DNA from: Deltaproteobacteria bacterium
GTDB taxonomy: Bacteria > JAUYMQ01
Length of the DNA: 7,954 nucleotides
Direction of reading: 5' to 3'
NCBI GenBank assembly: GCA_030698575.1
Contig: JAUYMQ010000406.1
Location: 1-7,954 of the forward strand
Shown here: piece by piece, positions 4,621 to 7,954 of the stretch
Layout of the letters: every line of letters begins with the position of its first letter
How positions within the stretch are numbered: position 1 is the first letter of the stretch
Notes under the pieces: model-generated
The model's input: the letters and a program-made list of their open reading frames with translations, nothing else
Databases searched by the model: none
What the model was told of the DNA's origin: nothing
Translations under genes and position numbers: made by a program

Positions 4621-5847
4621 ATGTCCTCCGGAAGCGTCCTGTCGGAAAAGCGAATTCTCCTTGGCGTCAGCGGGGGTATTGCGGCCTACAAGGCGGCCGA
4701 GGTGGTCAGATCCGCGATGCGCGCGGGCGCGGAGGTTCGCGTCATCCTCACTTCTGGCGGCGCCAGGTTTGTGACGGCCCTGACATTCCAGGCCCTCACC
4801 CAGAATCCCGTCTCCACCAATCTCTTTGACCCAGGACAGGAGCAGGAGATCGGCCATATTGATCTGGCCGACTGGGCGGATCTTCTTCTCATCGCGCCTG
4901 CGACGGCCAACGTGATCGCCCGCCTGGCGATGGGCATGGCCGACGATCTGCTCACGACGGTGGCGCTCGCCACGCGAGCCCCGCTTGTTCTCGCCCCCGC
5001 GATGAACGTCCACATGTACCGTCACGCCGCCGTCCAGCGAAATATCAAGGAGCTCCGGAACGGGGGCGCCCACGTCGTCGATCCCGCCGAAGGAGAGATG
5101 GCTTGTGGCCATGTCGGGGAAGGGCGGCTCGCCGACACGGAGGATATTCTGGATGGGGCGGCCCGGGCGATCTCGACGCAGGATCTGTCCGGCGTTGCAC
5201 TCCTCGTTACGGCGGGCCCTACCGAGGAGCCCATAGACCCGGTGCGCGTGATTTCGAACCGCTCTTCGGGAAAGATGGGATACGCGCTGGCGCGGGCCGC
5301 CTGGCGGCGAGGCGCTGATGTGACGCTTATCTCGGGACCGGTGGATCCCGGGCTGCGCGTTCCCCGGGGGGTGAGGCTGAGGCGCGTCGAAACGGCGCTG
5401 GAGATGGGCGATGCGGTGCTGGAGCACTATCCCAAGGCTTCGGTCGTCGTGATGGCCGCCGCCGTGGCGGACTGGACGCCCGATTCGGTGTCTTCCTTGA
5501 AGATCAAGAAGGGCGAAGGAAATCTCCGTCTCGATCTGAAACAAACGCGGGACATCCTTTCGCAACTCGGCCGTGCGAAAGGCGATCGCCTTCTCGTCGG
5601 GTTTGCGGCCGAGACCGATCGCGTGATCGAAAATGCTCGAAAGAAGCTCGAAGGAAAGAACCTGGATCTTGTTGTGGCCAACGACGTAACCGTTGATGGC
5701 GCCGGGTTCGGCGTGGACACGAACCAGGTTGTCATTCTCGATCGGGACGGGACTGAACGGCCGCTACCGCTCCTTTCCAAGGAACGCACCGCCGATGCGA
5801 TTCTCGACTCTGTTTCCGCGCTTCTGTCGCCCCGGGCGCGGTCTTAG
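4621..5847 (+). CDS. coaBC: Bifunctional phosphopantothenoylcysteine decarboxylase / phosphopantothenate-cysteine ligase
   Basis: The bifunctional enzyme (also called dfp) first joins 4'-phosphopantothenate to cysteine using a nucleotide triphosphate (CoaB), then decarboxylates the product to 4'-phosphopantetheine using FMN (CoaC). The 408-aa length is typical. CoaC domain (about 1-185): GVSGGIAAYK (15-24), catalytic H79 (GHIDLADWAD), APATANVIARLAMGMADDL (92-110), PAMN with N129, and the active-site Cys C162 in EMACGHVGEGR. CoaB domain (about 190-408): TAGPTEEPIDPVR (197-209), NRSSGKMG (213-220), AAAVADW (279-285), LKIKKGEG (293-300) with the lysine cluster, TRDIL, GFAAETD (327-333) and ANDV (353-356). 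The start is ATG 4621, with GTGGAG (4609-4614) upstream and an N-terminus matching relatives; frames extending further upstream run through the promoter. It leads the coaBC-nfeD-stomatin run, and its product feeds CoaD. Confidence 0.96.
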   Translation: MSSGSVLSEKRILLGVSGGIAAYKAAEVVRSAMRAGAEVRVILTSGGARFVTALTFQALTQNPVSTNLFDPGQEQEIGHIDLADWADLLLIAPATANVIARLAMGMADDLLTTVALATRAPLVLAPAMNVHMYRHAAVQRNIKELRNGGAHVVDPAEGEMACGHVGEGRLADTEDILDGAARAISTQDLSGVALLVTAGPTEEPIDPVRVISNRSSGKMGYALARAAWRRGADVTLISGPVDPGLRVPRGVRLRRVETALEMGDAVLEHYPKASVVVMAAAVADWTPDSVSSLKIKKGEGNLRLDLKQTRDILSQLGRAKGDRLLVGFAAETDRVIENARKKLEGKNLDLVVANDVTVDGAGFGVDTNQVVILDRDGTERPLPLLSKERTADAILDSVSALLSPRARS

Positions 5848-5878
5848 GAAGTACTCGCCGCAGGGCAGAAGTCTTGAC

Positions 5879-7195
5879 GTGCGCCTTCGTCGCGCGCTGA
5901 CGGCTGTCCTGGCTGCCGTGCTTCTTTTTTCCTCGGTCCAGGAGCCTGACTCCGCAACGCGGAATGCCGTTCACCGGATGGTGATAAACGGAACAATCAA
6001 CCCCGCCACATCCGACTTTCTCAGAAAATCGATCGAAGCCGCCCGTCAGGACGGGCGTGCCCCCTTGCTCATCGAGCTCGACACGCCGGGAGGCATCCTG
6101 GTGAGCACGCAGAACATGGTCGAGCAGATCCTCAATAGCCCTGTCCCGATCGTGGTCTTCGTCTCGCCGAAGGGGGCGCGGGCTGCCAGCGCGGGTACGT
6201 TCATTCTGATGTCGGCCCACGTGGCCGCCATGGCGCCCGGAACCCGGGTGGGGGCCGCCCATCCCGTATCCGCGGGCGGGGGGGAGATGGGGAAGGACAT
6301 GGCGGCGAAGGTGGAGGAGGACACGGCGGCCTTCATCGCGAGCATCGCGAAGCAGCGGGGGCGGAACGCCGAATGGGCGGTGAGCGCCGTGCGCGAATCA
6401 AAGGCGATTACCGATGATGAAGCGCTGAAGCTCAACGTGGTGGACCTCGTGGCGGCGAACACGAAGGCATTGCTCGGCCTCATCGACGGAAAGACCGTCA
6501 AGCTCGACGGTGAAGATCTGACGCTTCGCACGAAGGACGCAAAGCTCGTAACGCACGAGATGAGCTTCATCAACCGAATCATCGACACGATCTCGCATCC
6601 CAACATCGCCGTTCTACTCTTTCTCGGCGGCCTCCTGGGCCTCTACGTGGAGTTCACCCAGCCCGGTCTGATCTTCCCCGGGGTGGCCGGAGTCCTCTCC
6701 ATCATACTTTTCGGCCTCGCAGCGGAGGTTCTTCCCATGAACTCCGCCGGCTTCCTGTTAGTCTTGCTTGGTGTTGTCCTTCTCGTCGCGGAGGTTTTTG
6801 TCACCAGCTTCGGGCTGCTCTTCACAGGCGGGATTATCTCGCTGACGCTCGGCCTTCTTATCGTGTTCGATACCCCCGCCGAATCGGATCTCCGGGTATC
6901 CTTCTGGTCGGTCCTGTTTCCGGCGGTCCTCGGGGTGAGTCTCTTCGGCGGGGTTGTGGCCTACGGCGTGACGCGGAGCCTTCTCCGGCCCCAGCGCAGC
7001 GGGATCGAAGGGTTTATAGGCACCCGGGGTGAGGCGCGAAGCGACCTTTCGACGGGAGGCGGAAAAGTTTTCATCGTCGGCGAGTGGTGGGATGCCGTCA
7101 GCGAAGAGCATATCCAAACGGGCGAGCCGATCGAGGTGATTGGCCTCGATGGCATGGTTCTCAACGTGAAAAAAGTGAAGGAGGATTCAAAGTGA
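5879..7195 (+). CDS. NfeD-family membrane serine protease (ClpP class)
   Basis: A 438-aa full-length NfeD protein of the protease-bearing type (NfeD1b, like archaeal PH1510). Residues 1-20 form a signal peptide or anchor (RLRR, then a hydrophobic run). Residues 30-225 are a ClpP-like protease domain, with [10 protein letters not shown] (63-72) and RAASAGT holding the predicted nucleophile S104. K144 aligns, from memory of the family, with the general-base Lys of PH1510, giving a Ser-Lys dyad 40 residues apart. About five membrane segments follow (near 243-259, 264-282, 289-307, 309-330 and 342-366). The C-terminal OB-fold NfeD domain (about 374-435) contains [20 protein letters not shown]. 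The GTG at 5879 is chosen because it yields the signal peptide and avoids overlapping coaBC; its binding site is weak (AGAAG or AGGG), so an ATG at 5795 inside coaBC is the alternative. It overlaps the stomatin gene by 4 bp. Confidence 0.9.
   Translation: MRLRRALTAVLAAVLLFSSVQEPDSATRNAVHRMVINGTINPATSDFLRKSIEAARQDGRAPLLIELDTPGGILVSTQNMVEQILNSPVPIVVFVSPKGARAASAGTFILMSAHVAAMAPGTRVGAAHPVSAGGGEMGKDMAAKVEEDTAAFIASIAKQRGRNAEWAVSAVRESKAITDDEALKLNVVDLVAANTKALLGLIDGKTVKLDGEDLTLRTKDAKLVTHEMSFINRIIDTISHPNIAVLLFLGGLLGLYVEFTQPGLIFPGVAGVLSIILFGLAAEVLPMNSAGFLLVLLGVVLLVAEVFVTSFGLLFTGGIISLTLGLLIVFDTPAESDLRVSFWSVLFPAVLGVSLFGGVVAYGVTRSLLRPQRSGIEGFIGTRGEARSDLSTGGGKVFIVGEWWDAVSEEHIQTGEPIEVIGLDGMVLNVKKVKEDSK
7179..7184 (+). 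promoter_or_regulatory. Ribosome binding site deciding the GTG start of the stomatin gene
   Basis: A perfect AGGAGG sits 7 nt before GTG 7192, inside the last codons of the upstream nfeD gene. This fixes the start at the GTGA overlap and rejects a GTG in the same frame at 7084 that would add 36 residues read from nfeD. Confidence 0.85.
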
Positions 7196-7947
7196 GCCCC
7201 TGGCTGATTTTCGTAGGAGTTGTCACTCTGCTTTTCATTTCCGGGGTCCGGATCTTCTACGAGTACGAGCGCGGCGTTGTCTTCAGGCTCGGCCGTCTGT
7301 CGGCCATGAAGGGCGCCGGATTCCGCTGGATCATTCCGGGCGTCGACCGCGTCGTGCGGGTGGATCTCCGGATTGTGACAATGGACGTGCCGTCGCAGGA
7401 CGTGATCACCCGAGACAACGTCACGATCAAGGTGAATGCCGTTGTCTACTTCAGAGTGCTCGATCCGAACAAGGCCACCATCGCGGTGAATAACTATCTC
7501 TATGCCACCAGTCAGCTGGCTCAGACGACCCTCCGTTCGGTCCTGGGCGAATCGGAGCTGGATGAGCTGTTGACCAGCCGCGAGACGATCAACCATAAGC
7601 TGCAGGAGATCCTCGACCGGCAGACCGACGCCTGGGGGATCAAGATCTCACAGGTGGAAGTGAAGCACATCGATCTGCCGCAGGAAATGCAGCGCGCCAT
7701 GGCGCGCCAGGCGGAAGCGGAGCGTGAGCGCCGCGGGAAGGTCATTGCCGCCGAGGGAGAGTATCAGGCGGCGGAGCGGCTCAACGACGCCGCCATGATC
7801 ATGTCCAAGAACCCGATTACCATTCAACTGCGCTACCTTCAGACGCTGGGGGAGATCGCCTCCGAGACCAATTCGGTCACGCTCTTCCCCATCCCAATCG
7901 ACATCATCCAGGGCTTCCTGGATATGAAGAAGAACATCGGGGCCTGA
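7192..7947 (+). CDS. Stomatin-like SPFH (slipin) membrane protein
   Basis: A 251-aa slipin of usual family length. One N-terminal hydrophobic segment (about 3-19) anchors it in the membrane. It is followed by an SPFH/PHB domain (about 21-190) with [13 protein letters not shown] (23-35), [20 protein letters not shown] (41-60), the block [15 protein letters not shown] (75-89) and the helical region [20 protein letters not shown] (141-160). An Ala/Glu/Arg-rich coiled-coil stretch (about 165-200) probably drives oligomerisation. The C-terminus carries [13 protein letters not shown] (227-239), matching the hydrophobic region that in archaeal PH1511 is cut by its NfeD protease. Slipins form membrane microdomain scaffolds that bind partner proteases. 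Its start overlaps the nfeD stop by 4 bp (GTGA), so the two are translationally coupled. HflC/HflK relatives are longer and differ in partners, which makes them a less likely assignment. Confidence 0.94.
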   Translation: MSPWLIFVGVVTLLFISGVRIFYEYERGVVFRLGRLSAMKGAGFRWIIPGVDRVVRVDLRIVTMDVPSQDVITRDNVTIKVNAVVYFRVLDPNKATIAVNNYLYATSQLAQTTLRSVLGESELDELLTSRETINHKLQEILDRQTDAWGIKISQVEVKHIDLPQEMQRAMARQAEAERERRGKVIAAEGEYQAAERLNDAAMIMSKNPITIQLRYLQTLGEIASETNSVTLFPIPIDIIQGFLDMKKNIGA

Positions 7948-7954
7948 GGCGCTT

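Noticed and set aside
5874-5902. TTGACG at 5874-5879 as a promoter for nfeD
   Set aside because: No acceptable -10 box occurs 15-19 bp downstream. Read-through from coaBC across the 31-bp gap is simpler.

Overview
The window is a GC-rich stretch (visibly well above 60% G+C) of bacterial chromosome carrying eight complete protein genes, most of them housekeeping. No tRNA, rRNA, CRISPR array, transposase, integrase or phage gene is visible. The rsmD-coaD-aminotransferase order, the type Ib (Thermus-like) aspartate aminotransferase and the NfeD/stomatin pair fit a GC-rich, probably uncultured lineage such as the deltaproteobacterial, Tectomicrobia or Rokubacteria-like groups. That placement is inference, because no rRNA or other lineage marker is present.

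Layout. Positions 1-469 hold no gene I can support, only several GC-rich inverted repeats and, at the right edge, an AT-rich island. A short-chain dehydrogenase (470-1210) lies on the minus strand. Its upstream region (1226-1310) carries two copies of a 30-bp hairpin repeat and a third hairpin. Divergent from it is a plus-strand run: rsmD (1447-2082), coaD (2079-2585, ATGA overlap) and a class I aminotransferase (2618-3808), closed by a clear intrinsic terminator (3828-3866). A Nudix hydrolase (3881-4375) converges on that terminator from the minus strand. Divergent from the Nudix gene is a second plus-strand run: coaBC/dfp (4621-5847), a ClpP-class NfeD membrane protease (5879-7195) and a stomatin-like SPFH protein (7192-7947, GTGA overlap). 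It is driven by a near-consensus sigma70 promoter at 4525-4553.

How the genes work together. CoaBC and CoaD together carry out three of the last four steps from phosphopantothenate to coenzyme A (ligation to cysteine, decarboxylation, adenylylation), although they sit in different transcription units. NfeD and the stomatin are translationally coupled. In the characterised archaeal pair PH1510/PH1511 the protease cleaves the C-terminal hydrophobic region of its stomatin partner, and the matching parts of both proteins are recognisable here. RsmD methylates 16S rRNA, the aminotransferase serves aspartate or aromatic amino-acid synthesis, and the SDR and Nudix enzymes have no assignable specific substrate.

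I see no convincing new multi-gene system. The points most worth a second look are non-coding: the tandem hairpin repeats before the SDR gene, the G8 tract inside the spacer of the coaBC promoter, and the structured left end.
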